Part shown: positions 44,401-51,823 of the stretch, piece after piece
Layout of the letters: every line of letters begins with the position of its first letter
Position numbering within the stretch: position 1 is the first letter of the stretch
Source of the DNA: a virus
Virus record (IMG/VR): IMGVR_UViG_3300035670_000014
Coordinates: 106,949 to 170,948 of that record
Length of the DNA: 64,000 bases
Reading direction: 5' to 3' (one strand)
Notes under the pieces: model-generated
What the model saw: the letters and a program-made list of their open reading frames with translations, nothing else
Told to the model about the DNA's origin: nothing
Databases searched by the model: none
Made by a program: the position numbers and the translations under genes

Positions 44401-45776
44401 AAGTTCGTTTCTCTGGTGTCGATACTCCAGAAACAAGGCACACTGGTGGTGGTAGTGGCCTAATTATAGGTGAAGGTAACGTTGGTCAGCCAATGGCCAA
44501 CGAAGCTGCAAACTATACTAAAAACTTACTTCTATCAACAAAGAACTTGAGCCTTAGCCTTGGTGAGAAGGATGCATACGGTCGATATGTAGGTGTCTTT
44601 TCCTCAGGGAGAGGCAAGAACATTAATATGCAAATGGTTCAAGCTGGTGTAGGTCAAGCTTTGCCATGGGGTCCACAGAAGGTAGATACCATTAATCAGA
44701 AGGATTTCCTTTATGCAGAAAAACTTGCACAGCAAACTGAATCAGGAATACATGGGTTAAGCTACTATAAGAAATATTATGAATCTCTCGAAGGTCGCTT
44801 CTCTAAGAGAACTTTTAATACCATTTCTCAAATTTCACCCAACAGAGACAGTAGAAATAACCCTGCTCTTTTTGCTGTAATGAATGCAGGCACCAGAGAA
44901 CAAGCAAGAAGATTTAAGCAAGTAAGAGAGATGGATGAAAGGCTTAACAGAGAAGTCTTCTCTGAGTTATTTGGCACAGGTGGTGACTCAAGGCAACTTG
45001 AAGCACTAGGTCACCAGGGTATTGCCTGGCAGATAAGGCAACAGATGACAGATTTCGGATCAGGCTATCGAGGACTTGACGGTTCACTTTTTAAGAGAAT
45101 TACTAATATTTTTGATAAAGGATTTGAGCAATCTCCTGGTCATAGAATTTGGTATCAGAAAGATCACCTTGCAATAGTTCAAAGAATATCGGATGACTTA
45201 CTAAAGACAAAAGGCGGGGATAAATTTGTATCAGATCACCTTGTCTGGATGCACGACCTGCCTAAAGCCTTAAATATGGATAAAGACCATAGTGTTTCTT
45301 TTAGCTTACTAAAAGAGGCATATGGCAGTAAGGTAGCAAGTCAAATAACAAGGAACCTGGAGGAAGTAGACAACATCAAAGAGATGAGTCCACTGGAGTT
45401 AATGAAGCTTTCTGCTGATGTAAAGAATGTATCTACTGCAGATGCCATGTCTCACTACTCTACAGGAGAAGGCGGGTTCTTACAAATCTTCATGAATGAA
45501 AAAGGTCATTCACTTAAACTAGAAGATGTAATGGAATCCAATATTAAAAAGCTGGCCAAAGACCAAAAGAAAATACAGTATCAAGAATATAACCTTGATG
45601 ATGTTTCATTTGAATATGGGAAAAATAATAGGATTACTGTAGAAGGAACTGTTCCCAGTTTAGTTACATCAAAATACATGGGTAACAGAGATGAGATCTT
45701 AAAAGATAATACTTACCTTACTTTGGCTGGAACCATGCAAAGAAATCCAGGTAGGTCAAGAACCAGAAGATCTTAA
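41469..45776 (+). CDS. Large virion-region protein with SNase-like and HD domains
   Basis: 1,435 residues. Most of the first 830 are unassigned, helical and charged. A glycine-rich hydrophobic helix (GGAIGLGAVGVMSADAAYEF) lies at ~837-856. A staphylococcal-nuclease-like domain follows at ~950-1100: VEDADTVKLISK, VRFSGVDTPETRH, GEKDAYGRYVGVF, NMQMVQAGVGQA, with the Asp/Arg/Glu positions of the family. At ~1225-1330 an HD-type pattern appears: KDHLAIVQRI, VWMHDLPKALN, MDKDHSVSFS, VSTADAMSH. It sits upstream of the terminase in the virion operon, so it may be packaged and injected to attack host DNA or nucleotides; this is inference. The start overlaps the previous stop (ATGA). Confidence 0.65.
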   Translation: MIDKDLLDKLGSVTSVAKMRILMQGIQDKDTDIGTIRTMSKEAFEAIKFDLATGHLKAMRHLTLGVSPEIRNALLLDIEGGGIDRFAPVLQIAVGTVGLDSTETKYSFVDKAGQITEDSSKAIQELELLPVSHIKDVEEVIDQNRSGYKTATYKGRREMYLSQQAYTQNVMNSGWVFNASEKSDALKTRALYEYLETLPENEKLAKLKEGFEKGSFEFTDRAGKVQRLYTPREAAIRVLESLLDMRNKNGAVIGANIQFDSERLMTLIGSYIKEEDGSINAHRFSSETTLVDEAGRRIDVIEQAINNDPRITKFFGGQAIKGFEDIRAMMSSTYKNPGKTNILDPTQTRYRSKVARLNQLGAGYMSSLYLKLFESELRDKGLSSIDQQDVTARAIYSAASMLTRDKALEQAQLKDQAIRIADQNRASKIYGLNIPDSESMLPRGGILDTTDPVEGQVRRLGVGSRNVKALLDDTFSLTSVQYNLSVLFPEAAKQAHTAGQDLVDQLKILNKVNPVARFLATNAGLYQAGGFVNSTLAFLRETAAVLNTETREEIESVWKLFTTKAVDVSYYDFISKKNITGPLAQVKKYRSLQRAMFQLQESMEIWTASLDEIERGEVKSTLLARDATGKVIINEVDGKRVPKMEEGFTLTQVKTTSKQMVRADGLTITELRNVGRDYTVENRARLYYDFKFSELGQDPSGLDYQTKRAEALKFATSEIRKEYAALPNVKQSGFTIEDLERMSSEIQARYADTGGPEELRSQLVQGGKSTNVETNQSLIKLGATEYKGEINIERALTDQAIKAEGASRTLGGQASMLLDSYTSNYIRRHAGKIAGGAIGLGAVGVMSADAAYEFITKDNYDPSRVSTLDIIGRRDEIDPFLSQFTEANDNSSDYEPSRFQQPFYMASKALRAISNLGNSFMPQMEADIGQYLTGPSQVNNMSSSYSGMGVDLNKFDLSVEDADTVKLISKSNANAEFQVRFSGVDTPETRHTGGGSGLIIGEGNVGQPMANEAANYTKNLLLSTKNLSLSLGEKDAYGRYVGVFSSGRGKNINMQMVQAGVGQALPWGPQKVDTINQKDFLYAEKLAQQTESGIHGLSYYKKYYESLEGRFSKRTFNTISQISPNRDSRNNPALFAVMNAGTREQARRFKQVREMDERLNREVFSELFGTGGDSRQLEALGHQGIAWQIRQQMTDFGSGYRGLDGSLFKRITNIFDKGFEQSPGHRIWYQKDHLAIVQRISDDLLKTKGGDKFVSDHLVWMHDLPKALNMDKDHSVSFSLLKEAYGSKVASQITRNLEEVDNIKEMSPLELMKLSADVKNVSTADAMSHYSTGEGGFLQIFMNEKGHSLKLEDVMESNIKKLAKDQKKIQYQEYNLDDVSFEYGKNNRITVEGTVPSLVTSKYMGNRDEILKDNTYLTLAGTMQRNPGRSRTRRS

Positions 45777-45802
45777 GTTTAAGTAATAATTGGAGATATT
45801 AG

Positions 45803-47059
45803 ATGAGTTTATCTAGAATAATATCAGAAATGGGCCAAAACTTAGCGGAGAATAGTCCGCAGGGAGCGGGCCTGGTTACCTATGGTGTAAATAGAGCTAC
45901 TAGGGGAGAAAGTGGATTTGGTGCCTACTCCACTCCACTAAAGTTACTTGGTGCAGCTGGCGTCCTATCACTAGGCGCAGGAGCGTACAAAGGAGCAACA
46001 AACAGAGACGATAAAGACAACGCACTAATAGGTGGAATAAAAGGAATGCTGGGTGCTACCTCAAATTTCAGTCAAAATGTACTAATGCCAACTTCAATTG
46101 GAGTCGGAGCTTTAGCAGCTACTGGATTCACAAGAAAGTTTGAAACCGGATATATGTTGACAAAAAGGATTTCAAACAGCAGAGATCTTGCTACGAAATA
46201 CAAAAAAACTGGAAAAGAAAAAGATTACAGAGCTGCTGTTTCTGCATTATTTCCAGGAGGCAAGCCTCCTAAGAATTCAGCAAATTATTTTGGGTCTATT
46301 GATGAAAGAAATGCCGTAGATAGAGTTACTAATTTGATTGAGAATCAAAAGGGAACTGTTAACTCTAGAAATTTCTCTACTGATATTATTTCAGAAATAA
46401 TAGAAAGAGATACCAAGGGTCAAGGAAGTGCATTAAATAATGTATTCCAGGGAGCCAGTTCACTTGGCTATGCAGCAGGTGGCCTTATGGCTGAAGTAGA
46501 CATTGCAATCGGCAAGGGAACAAAAGCTCTATTAGGCGGTAAGTATTACGGAAAAACTAAAAGTGAAATTAAACAAATGAAGGAAGCAGAGAAAGTAGCA
46601 TATGCTCAAGCTCAACAAAGAAGAAGAGATCCTGAAGCTACAAATTTTTGGGCTGATGAATTTTCTACACTTGCAAAAGGTGGAGCAATTGCCTCCATGG
46701 TTGGAATGGGTATTTTTGCTGGGGCTGCAGCTGCAGACACTGGATATTTTGGTGGATCTCCCATCAATGCAGTAGGTAAAGGTCTTTCACTTAGACAAAA
46801 TGATGCAGATTATATCTATTCAATGGAACAACAAAAAATGGGACAATATGAAATGGTTGCTGCATATAACCCATCACAAGTCGGCATGAGAGATACAGAT
46901 GATGCATATTCTTATGCAAGGTCTGTAAATCCATCTAGTGTAAATCCGATGAATGCAGCTCTTGCAGAAACAGCAGGAAGACAAAGAAGTATATCTCCTG
47001 GTCAATTTGGAGATACTGGCAGCCTTGTCTTTGCAATGAATACATTAAGAAGAGGTTAA
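45803..47059 (+). CDS. Predicted virion membrane-active protein
   Basis: 418 residues. Gly/Ala-rich hydrophobic helices near the N-terminus (LKLLGAAGVLSLGAGAYKGA; NVLMPTSIGVGALAATGF) and at ~290-315 (KGGAIASMVGMGIFAGAAAA). Between them lies a charged soluble part. The C-terminus is Asn/Ser/Met-rich. The layout fits an internal head or ejection protein; no family is recognised. AGGAG-type signals are weak: GGAGATATTAG precedes the ATG. Confidence 0.55.
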   Translation: MSLSRIISEMGQNLAENSPQGAGLVTYGVNRATRGESGFGAYSTPLKLLGAAGVLSLGAGAYKGATNRDDKDNALIGGIKGMLGATSNFSQNVLMPTSIGVGALAATGFTRKFETGYMLTKRISNSRDLATKYKKTGKEKDYRAAVSALFPGGKPPKNSANYFGSIDERNAVDRVTNLIENQKGTVNSRNFSTDIISEIIERDTKGQGSALNNVFQGASSLGYAAGGLMAEVDIAIGKGTKALLGGKYYGKTKSEIKQMKEAEKVAYAQAQQRRRDPEATNFWADEFSTLAKGGAIASMVGMGIFAGAAAADTGYFGGSPINAVGKGLSLRQNDADYIYSMEQQKMGQYEMVAAYNPSQVGMRDTDDAYSYARSVNPSSVNPMNAALAETAGRQRSISPGQFGDTGSLVFAMNTLRRG

Positions 47060-47060
47060 A

Positions 47061-47900
47061 ATGGCAAGTTTTTTAGGTGCCTTATGGGAGCGTGAATTAG
47101 CAAACTCAGCCATGGACAAAGGCCTGGCAAGACAAATAAGCTCTATTGCTCCTGACTTTGGTTTTCAGAGATATACCGTAGAAGGAGTAAGTAAGCCAGT
47201 CGATACCTTTTTAGGTAAGGCTATAGGGTCCTCATCGGCAAGAGGTAGTTTCATAGCAGGAGAGGGGGGCGCCATGTTTGGCAGCTCTACCAGTTACCGT
47301 GCTTATAACACAGCAGCAGAAGCATCACTATATGATGATTCAATTACTTCAAGAATTGCGAGAAAAGCCTTAGGTGGAACTGAAATAACTGGTAAAAAAG
47401 CGGCAATTAGAGGTGCAATATTTAGATTTGCAAACTCAAGAAATCCTGCAATGCTATTCACTGGTGGCTTTGCTGCTTATTCTGGACTTTCCGCCCTAGG
47501 TAGAGGTGAAGGAGTTGGAGCGGCTGCTTTTGCTTTTGGGAAGGAATTTGCAGTTGCTTCAATCTATGCCAAAGGTTTAGGTTTATTAGCAACGCCAGCT
47601 GGAATGGCAACAGCAGCAGTAGCCGGTGCCGCAGGGCTTGGTGCGTATGGAGTATATTCAACAAGAGAATATGGAAACATGTACCTGAGGTCATATCCCA
47701 GGAGTTCTTTTAATACTCCAAGTCTTAGTGACTCCGTTATGGCTTCGACAATGAGACAAAGAGCTGTCATGTCAATGCAGCAATCAAAAATGAATGCCTT
47801 TAGAAATCTATCTAACGAAGCGACTTTCGCACATCAACCTAGATCAAGATACGGTAATAGCTACCAAGGCTTGACTCCTACTCCAGTTATGGGCTACTAA
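47061..47900 (+). CDS. Predicted virion membrane-active protein
   Basis: 279 residues, starting 1 nt after the previous stop and ending 0 nt before the terminase ATG. Ala/Gly-rich helices (MLFTGGFAAYSGLSALGRGE; GMATAAVAGAAGLGAYGVYS) and a Met/Gln/Ser tail like that of its neighbour suggest the two are related and act together, for instance as ejected or internal proteins. The function is inferred from position only. Confidence 0.55.
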   Translation: MASFLGALWERELANSAMDKGLARQISSIAPDFGFQRYTVEGVSKPVDTFLGKAIGSSSARGSFIAGEGGAMFGSSTSYRAYNTAAEASLYDDSITSRIARKALGGTEITGKKAAIRGAIFRFANSRNPAMLFTGGFAAYSGLSALGRGEGVGAAAFAFGKEFAVASIYAKGLGLLATPAGMATAAVAGAAGLGAYGVYSTREYGNMYLRSYPRSSFNTPSLSDSVMASTMRQRAVMSMQQSKMNAFRNLSNEATFAHQPRSRYGNSYQGLTPTPVMGY

Positions 47901-50048
47901 ATGGAATTTGCAAAATCAATAGCTGAACTTTATATTCAGCCTGATGAAGAGCATGAAAGTGTAAGCTATATAAATTATTGGACAAAAATAGATAAAAGGC
48001 TAAAAGATGAGTATAGGGATAAGTACAAAATAAAGTCCGATAACATAGCAGAAGAATGTGTTACTTGTCAAATAACTCACATTGATAAGTATAAATCACT
48101 ATACCCAAATACTCCTAGGGAGTCCATAGTTCAATACAGGGCAAGTGGAGGTAAGGCAGCATTAAGCCATGCATGGCAAATTAGCTGTCCCTATATTCCG
48201 GTTGATTATTTGGCTGGTGTTAATAAAACTGTACTTGCTTCAATGAGTTCAGAAGAAAGAGAAATTATTAAAGCTACACTTGACCCTGTTGCATTTGGTA
48301 GAAGAAACTTTGCCTGGCAAGCTAGAAAACATCAAGAAATTATGATGAGGTGCCAGGCTAAGAAGAAGGTTTTAAGGTGCGGGAGACGTACTGGTAAATC
48401 TGAAGCAATGGCAATGGAGCTTTTATTTCATGCCTTAACAAGAGAAAAAGTTACTATAAATCCAGATACAGGAGATGAAGTAACCTCACCAATAAAAGTG
48501 CTTATCATTGCCCCTTACCTGGCTCAGGTTAAGGAAATTTTCCTAAAGATAAAAGGCTTCCTAGAGAAAAACAAAGAACTAAAAGATACAGTCATTAGAG
48601 ATGTTCAGACTCCTAATTATGAGCTTAAGTTTACTAATGGCTCTACAATAGTAGGATTTACTACAGGTTCTAAAAACACCGGTGATGCTTCTACTATCCG
48701 TGGTCAGGGTGCTGATGTTATCTATATAGATGAAGCTGATTACCTAGGAGCTGGGGATTTTAAAGCTTTAATTCCAGTCTTTGCTGATAATCCAGACATA
48801 GTAGTAAGAGCTTCCAGTACACCTTCTGGAAAAGATTTAAGATTTAAAGAATGGTGTAATGACTCTCCTGGGTGGAAAGAGTTTTACTTTCCAACTCCAG
48901 TTCTTGAAAAAACCTCAGGAATAAACTGGAAGAGAATGAGAAGAGAGCAACGCTCTGAGTTTTCATTTGATGAGTGGCAGCAAGAAATGATGGCATTATT
49001 TATTGCCGGCTCTAACTCAGTATATCAGTCAAGGTTTGTAAGTGAAGCTATGGAAGATTATACATATGAAGATATGTCAGAACTTCAAGCTCAAGGCAGA
49101 CTTATTGGTTGGGACTTTTCTGTTGGCGTTGACTGGAACAAAGATGTCGGTACAGAAATATGCGTAATAGGCTATACCAGGTCATCTGGCAGGCACATGT
49201 TTAAAGTCTTTGATTATTACAATGTGCCGAAGCAAGACTTCACTCAACATGCAGGCTTGAGTGAAGTTATAAGGATATGCAGAAAGTGGCAGGCTAAGTA
49301 TGTATATATTGACCGTGGATATGGAGCCGTGCAGTGGGAAATGATAAGGCTATGGTCCTTACAGCAAAGATCCGGTACTTATGAAAGAAGTCTTGAAAGA
49401 CGAGTTAAATCATTTGAGTTTGGCGGCAATATAGAAATAAGAGACCCAGCAACAGGCAAGAAAGTAACCCACCCAGGAAAGGCTTACATGGTTGAGGCTT
49501 CCGTGAGGAAGTTTGAAGACGGCGTTATAAAATTCTCTAAAGATGATGAGAAGTTAAGAAAGCAATTACTTAACTACATCATAAAAGGAAGAGATAGAAG
49601 TAATAGGCCTTTATATGGAGTTGAATCTCCCAAAATAGGAGATCACTATTTAGATGCTTTTAATCTTGCTCTTGTAGCTTTTGTCATAGAAGAAGGAGTG
49701 TTAAGTAAAGGTTACTATAATGGGTCTGCTACAGTAGGCATAGCTGGAACTGAAATGCAACAAGAAGCAGCAGTAAATGCAGTTAAAAAGAATCCATCAG
49801 TGGCGTTTTTCCCAACAATAGAAGAGGAAGTAAAAGGGCCAAATGGAATTCGCCTAATGGCAGAAGCTAGAGCTAGTAATGTAGCTTCTAGAAATAATAA
49901 CCTTGAAGGTAATAGTAAAAATGAAATGTTCCCTGTATATGATAAAGGTTACAAAACAGGAAGTGAAGGAAAATATAGTAGTAAAACTTCTGCTGTAAGT
50001 AGAGGGTCTGGTAAAGGCAGTATTTTTGGAAGAAATTCTAGACTATAG
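47901..50048 (+). CDS. terL: Terminase large subunit
   Basis: 715 residues, the ATP-driven DNA packaging motor with nuclease. The ATPase shows Walker A RCGRRTGKSEA (~158), Walker B DVIYIDEADYLGAGD (~271) and coupling motif RASSTPSGKD (~307). The RNase H-like nuclease shows GWDFSVGVDWNKD (~402), KYVYIDRGYGAVQWE (~466) and KIGDHYLDAFNLA (~577). An N-terminal extension holds a CVTCQITH pair. It binds the portal and cuts the concatemer. It follows two virion membrane-type genes without any gap. The last ~100 residues are Ser/Gly-rich. Confidence 0.93.
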   Translation: MEFAKSIAELYIQPDEEHESVSYINYWTKIDKRLKDEYRDKYKIKSDNIAEECVTCQITHIDKYKSLYPNTPRESIVQYRASGGKAALSHAWQISCPYIPVDYLAGVNKTVLASMSSEEREIIKATLDPVAFGRRNFAWQARKHQEIMMRCQAKKKVLRCGRRTGKSEAMAMELLFHALTREKVTINPDTGDEVTSPIKVLIIAPYLAQVKEIFLKIKGFLEKNKELKDTVIRDVQTPNYELKFTNGSTIVGFTTGSKNTGDASTIRGQGADVIYIDEADYLGAGDFKALIPVFADNPDIVVRASSTPSGKDLRFKEWCNDSPGWKEFYFPTPVLEKTSGINWKRMRREQRSEFSFDEWQQEMMALFIAGSNSVYQSRFVSEAMEDYTYEDMSELQAQGRLIGWDFSVGVDWNKDVGTEICVIGYTRSSGRHMFKVFDYYNVPKQDFTQHAGLSEVIRICRKWQAKYVYIDRGYGAVQWEMIRLWSLQQRSGTYERSLERRVKSFEFGGNIEIRDPATGKKVTHPGKAYMVEASVRKFEDGVIKFSKDDEKLRKQLLNYIIKGRDRSNRPLYGVESPKIGDHYLDAFNLALVAFVIEEGVLSKGYYNGSATVGIAGTEMQQEAAVNAVKKNPSVAFFPTIEEEVKGPNGIRLMAEARASNVASRNNNLEGNSKNEMFPVYDKGYKTGSEGKYSSKTSAVSRGSGKGSIFGRNSRL

Positions 50049-50057
50049 AGTTGTAAA

Positions 50058-51422
50058 ATGGCAAAGAAAAATTCTCCATCCTTTAAGTACTCAGATGATG
50101 AGTTATCAAATCTTATAAATGAAGCAGATGCTGCAAAAGCTAGGCAGCCTGTTTCTGTTGCTACAAATTATGATAGTGGCAGTCCTCTTTCATCTAGAGT
50201 ATTTAATGATTCTGATGGAATGCTGCCTAAATTTGATACTGAAATTAAAGCTCCTAATAGTCGTAAAATTAATAAAAAAGAAACAAGAAAACTAAAAGAA
50301 ATTTCTAATACTTATGATGCCTCTTCAGATATCGTAAAGGGTGGACCAACAGAGTCTCAATATGGAGAATTAAGAGCTTCACAAAAAAGCAGTTCAGTGA
50401 CTGGTAATAGTCAAAAGTTTTATACTGCTGATGAGTTTACAAATCCACGCCGAACTGGTCCTGACTTTAGTTTTGTAGATAATGCAAATGAAGCTGCAAA
50501 TGCAAATAGTGCAACTTCAGATTATAACATTCTTGATAAAGACTCAAGTGGTGTAGATAATCGTAAGCCAGTGTCAAATGCAGCTAAAAGAGAAGCAGCA
50601 AAAACTAGTGTTCCATTTTCTAATTCTTATGATAGTGCAGCTGACTTCACTGCATCTGGAGTTAGTGAGTCTGAGTATGGAAAGGTAAGAATTGGAGAAA
50701 AGGGTAGTCTTATAGGTGGAGCAGGAGGCTCAGACGCAGGCAGGGCACCTTATTATCAAGCTGGACAGGTGAGTCCAGTAGGTGGACAGAGTAGATCTCC
50801 CCTGTCTTTTTCTCCCGCAATGGGAGGAGAAATTAAAAGTTATACTGGTGAGGGAAGTGTTTTATCTGATGACATAAATTCAATGAACTCAATGCCAGAT
50901 GAAAAAATGGCTCAAAGAGCTCAAGCACGAGCTGCTAGTGCACAATATAAAGCTCCCCAGCAAGTACTAAGTGGCACAGGACCTTTATTTGCCCCAGCTG
51001 GTGGTAGTAAAGTTGGACTTAGCGGGATGCTTTCAAGTGGTAAAGTTGGAAGAAATGCAATAGCAGGTGCAGTTGTCGGTGCCGTAGCAGGAGGGTTAAA
51101 TCCAGCTGGAGACGATGGTCTTTTTAGAGGCGCGGCAGGAGGAGCAGCTGTAGGTGCAGTAATGGGCGGGCTAGCTGGTGCAGTTAATGCTCAGATGAAT
51201 CCCAAGGGAAGTGAAACAGTCTCAAAAGGGGGAAGGCTGTTCCCTGGTCCGATGAAAGATGGAGCGCCGCCTAAAATTGGTAGAGCTGGAATGTTAATGT
51301 CAGTAGGTGGAGTAGTTGGTGGCCTGATGGGAGGCCTCCTAGGTGGATCAGGAAGAGGGAAAAGGCATAATACTATAGATAGCAACGGCTGGTCTAAGGG
51401 AACTCACCCGGCCTATTTCTAA
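50058..51422 (+). CDS. Low-complexity virion-region protein with glycine-zipper tail
   Basis: 454 residues. The N-terminal 280 are polar, disordered-looking with recurring SYDSAADFTASGVSESEYGK/TYDASSDIVKGGPTESQYGE units, i.e. a duplicated ~45-residue motif. The C-terminus has long Gly/Ala zippers (NAIAGAVVGAVAGGLNPAGD; RGAAGGAAVGAVMGGLAGAV; GGVVGGLMGGLLGGSGRGKR), able to insert into membranes. Role unknown; an ejection or tail-tube-related function is conceivable. Confidence 0.55.
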   Translation: MAKKNSPSFKYSDDELSNLINEADAAKARQPVSVATNYDSGSPLSSRVFNDSDGMLPKFDTEIKAPNSRKINKKETRKLKEISNTYDASSDIVKGGPTESQYGELRASQKSSSVTGNSQKFYTADEFTNPRRTGPDFSFVDNANEAANANSATSDYNILDKDSSGVDNRKPVSNAAKREAAKTSVPFSNSYDSAADFTASGVSESEYGKVRIGEKGSLIGGAGGSDAGRAPYYQAGQVSPVGGQSRSPLSFSPAMGGEIKSYTGEGSVLSDDINSMNSMPDEKMAQRAQARAASAQYKAPQQVLSGTGPLFAPAGGSKVGLSGMLSSGKVGRNAIAGAVVGAVAGGLNPAGDDGLFRGAAGGAAVGAVMGGLAGAVNAQMNPKGSETVSKGGRLFPGPMKDGAPPKIGRAGMLMSVGGVVGGLMGGLLGGSGRGKRHNTIDSNGWSKGTHPAYF

Positions 51423-51430
51423 GGTTAATA

Positions 51431-51823
51431 ATGTTAAACATATACAAGAGTCAAGAATCTTCCTCTATGATTGGGGAAGAAAATCTTTTACTGACAGTTC
51501 ATAATGGAAGAATCGGTAGCTGGAATATAATTAAGTGCTTCTTAAGAAATGATAACCCAAGCACAAAATATAATAATATAATACTGTCAGTTATTAACAC
51601 CTCAAGCTCAGGTGCAACATTCCAGCTTTACCCTGGAGATTTTGAACCTACTGCACTTGAGTGGAATTTTGTTGGATTTAATAACTCTATTACAATGCAA
51701 GACATAGAAGGAACTGAAGTTTATCTTCCATTCTGGCTGAGAGTTTTCTATCCAGGCGAAACTGCAGCCAATCTATATCAGGAAGCAAGTATTAAAATCC
51801 TTGCTACAGAAGAGGCTATTTAA
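51431..51823 (+). CDS. Hypothetical virion-region beta protein
   Basis: 130 residues, predicted beta-sandwich: ENLLLTVHNGRIGSWNIIKC, YNNIILSVINTSSSGATFQL, EVYLPFWLRVFYPGETAANL. It overlaps the next ATG by one base (TAATG). Position between terminase and portal genes suggests a structural role. Not recognised. Confidence 0.55.
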   Translation: MLNIYKSQESSSMIGEENLLLTVHNGRIGSWNIIKCFLRNDNPSTKYNNIILSVINTSSSGATFQLYPGDFEPTALEWNFVGFNNSITMQDIEGTEVYLPFWLRVFYPGETAANLYQEASIKILATEEAI

